Assembly (NCBI GenBank): GCA_029641185.1
Contig: JAPWGK010000018.1
Coordinates: forward strand, 868,001-932,000
Length of the DNA: 64,000 nt
From: Pseudofabraea citricarpa
Lineage: Eukaryota; Ascomycota; Leotiomycetes; Helotiales; Dermateaceae
Direction of reading: 5' to 3'
Shown piece by piece: positions 62,201 to 64,000 of the stretch. The translations under genes were made by a program, and so were the position numbers. Numbering within the stretch: position 1 is the first letter of the stretch; the number at the start of each line of letters is the position of its first letter. The notes under the pieces are model-generated. The model did no database searches, was not told the DNA's origin, and saw nothing but the letters and a program-made list of their open reading frames with translations.

Positions 62201-63486
62201 CCCAGATCCAAAAAAGCAGAGACGTCACGCTCTCAAAAATTCCCGGCGTGTCGGCTCAGGAGATAGCGTTAGTGAAATGCATGCAGAAGCAAGTATGAGC
62301 TAGGATTTAAAGTTATGATTGCGTTTCCCGGCGCTAATGTTGTGCTTCCGGTGTGTCTTTTGTGGGTTAACACGAGGAGAAATATGCCACAGCGCGGTAA
62401 CAAGGTTAGAACAGAGCTTTGAATGTCGACTTGGAGCTAGATAGTCCTTCAAATGACATGCTTTGAGCTGCTACGTAGTGAACCCTGAAAAGAGAATTTG
62501 GAAACCGATGATTTTAGTCATTGAGTAGGTCATTTTGTCAACTTAAATTTACGCACAAGAAACGAGTAAAGTTATGCCCTTACTGAAAGTTTTGAATCCG
62601 AATATCGCGCGAAGTATTATAACAGTTTCAATATATGTAAATTATATTTCTTTTGCGAGTTGAATTACGTGAAATTAGTTTGGTGCAACTATTGAAACTG
62701 AGAAAAAAAGACAAAACCCGGAAAAACCGAACAATAGCTAGATAGTAAATCTGCATTGTTGATTTTCTTTCAAGTCGGAATATGCTCATACTTCTAGAAC
62801 CCTTGTTCTATTCTTTACATCATAGGAAGAGGATGTCTGAGGGGACACTGACTAGTATGATGCCGGAGATGATATGAAAGCATTCCCACCTCGCTTATTC
62901 CTGAAAATATATTTCCGGGTCATAAGAACAAGACTGACGGAGACTTCCACCTTCCCACCTTCCCATCCCACCCCTAGCGTCCCTCTACAATAATTTGATT
63001 CCAAAGATATCAGGTACAAAAGATTGCCAGCCCACAATAAGCAAAGTTCTCGAAGCAAAGTACAGAAGGTTGTCGGCTGTTGTCGTACAGAAAGTTCCGT
63101 TGTGGTGCGAACAACCTCCGTGTGCCGGCCCACGTGATGCGACCGGTCTCTCAGCGCAGCGGTGGCCGACGACAAGTCAGCTTGTCGTCGGTGCTCCTAC
63201 TGGATGACCTTGAACATCTACCAAAAACACGGTATTTGGCATGAAGCTGGCCCTGGGAAAAAATGGCGGCAGTGGGGACGGGAGGGGCTCTTGGCAGTAC
63301 AACTTGTCATCTCGGCATATCAACGTCCTTCATCCATTCACAGCGAGACCTTTACTGATTTTCGCCTTCGAGCTATATGAATATATATATGATGGATGGA
63401 ATGATTGGGATGGGTAGGCCTTGGGTCACTCACACTCCTTTCATCCCTCTCTTTTCTTCCTCTTCGTCCCAAGAAAAGAAGCAGAA
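59248..63486. other. Gene-poor AT-rich region, about 4.2 kb
   Basis: The scattered small frames include none I recognise, and I see no clear inverted repeats, RNA gene or transposon motif. T-rich tracts occur near 61185. It may be eroded repeat DNA, long regulatory sequence or remnants of other cluster genes. Confidence 0.5.
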
Positions 63487-64000
63487 ATGCATCTCTCCTT
63501 TCTGTCCGTATTTGGCCTCGTAGGCTTGGGTTTGGCCGCCTGTCCTTATGCGCAGAGAGATACGTCTGAAATAGTGCCAAGGGATTCGACGACCTCTTCG
63601 ATTGCCGCTCCGGGCAAGTTGGGTGTCATGTTCATGAATCGAATCGCTCCCTCAGTTTCAGTTTTGTATGTGGCGAATACAGACGGTAGCAACGAGCGCC
63701 AACTGCTGACGGGCGACGACTCCGTCTTCGAATACCATGCTTCTTTCTCTCCCGATGGCGAATGGATCACCTTCACTAGCGAGCGTGCTGGAGATGGCCA
63801 GTCAGATATTTACCGAGTTCGTACAAACGGTTCTGATTTGGAGCAATTGGTTGCAACACCCTCATTTGAAGATGCCGGTGTGCTGTCTCCAGATAACACT
63901 ATGCTCGCCTATGTCTCAACGCAGGGCAACTATACGGCCAACATCTGGGTTAAAAACGTCGAGACAGGAGAGGCTTACAACCTGACCAATACTGTATCAA
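63487..64000 (+). CDS. Secreted TolB-like/WD40-like beta-propeller protein (partial)
   Basis: The gene runs off the right end; 171 codons are visible. It starts with a signal peptide (MHLSFLSVFGLVGLGLAACP), predicted to be cleaved soon after. PD40/TolB-type propeller repeats follow: LYVANTDGSNERQLLTG with FSPDGEWITFTSERAGDGQS, then IYRVRTNGSDLEQLVATP, then AYVSTQGNYTANIWVKNV. The protein is probably exported or membrane-associated and binds or cleaves an external ligand; some fungal relatives are fused to other domains. The end and any C-terminal domain are outside the window. Confidence 0.75.
   Translation, partial: MHLSFLSVFGLVGLGLAACPYAQRDTSEIVPRDSTTSSIAAPGKLGVMFMNRIAPSVSVLYVANTDGSNERQLLTGDDSVFEYHASFSPDGEWITFTSERAGDGQSDIYRVRTNGSDLEQLVATPSFEDAGVLSPDNTMLAYVSTQGNYTANIWVKNVETGEAYNLTNTVS

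Noticed and set aside
59382..63380. Small frames as cluster tailoring genes
   Set aside because: None contains a recognisable P450, oxidoreductase, hydrolase or transporter motif.

Overview
This window is nuclear DNA of a filamentous ascomycete (Pezizomycotina). The evidence is short spliceosomal introns (about 40-125 nt, mostly GT-AG with CTAAC/CTGAT-type branch sites), and fungus-type families: AflR-like Zn2Cys6 and C2H2 regulators, a highly reducing PKS-NRPS with a separate enoyl reductase, an allantoate-permease-type MFS carrier and a C-to-T-decayed Tc1/mariner copy. A class such as Leotiomycetes is possible but cannot be fixed from sequence alone. Gene models below were joined by hand from reading frames and splice signals, and splice phases were checked for most of them.

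Layout. 0.9-8 kb: a small glia-maturation-factor actin regulator (-), an intronless arrestin-like protein (+) and a two-HKD phospholipase D-like protein (+). 8-18.6 kb: a compact catabolic-looking block of an FAD dehydrogenase (-), a DapA/HOGA-type aldolase (-), a class I aminotransferase (+) and a HyuA-HyuB 5-oxoprolinase (+). The aldolase and the aminotransferase share one divergent promoter. 19-21.5 kb: a low-complexity hypothetical gene and an SNF2-helicase relic. 21.8-30.3 kb: a C2H2 plus fungal-trans regulator (-), an EF1B-gamma-like GST (-), an MFS transporter (-) and a 2OG-Fe(II) oxygenase (+). 30.9-34.2 kb: two head-to-head C2H2 genes, one fused to an ankyrin array with recently duplicated 99-bp units. 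34.7-36.1 kb: a dead Tc1/mariner element with almost perfect 38-bp terminal inverted repeats. 37-43 kb: an HD phosphohydrolase (-), an SDR (-) and a WDR6/Rtt10-like WD40 protein (+).

44.6-59.2 kb is a secondary-metabolite locus: a LovC-type trans enoyl reductase, a LovB-type PKS-NRPS (KS-AT-DH-MT-psiER-KR-ACP-C-A) and a convergent AflR-type regulator. The PKS-NRPS keeps its introns in phase and most catalytic motifs. It has, however, three in-frame stops, each explained by one C-to-T-type transition. Its adenylation domain runs into a scrambled relic of the carrier domain, and no releasing domain is present. The locus therefore looks recently dead, while its enoyl reductase and regulator are still open.

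59.3-63.5 kb is gene-poor. The window ends inside a secreted TolB-like beta-propeller gene. No tRNA, rRNA or CRISPR array was recognised.
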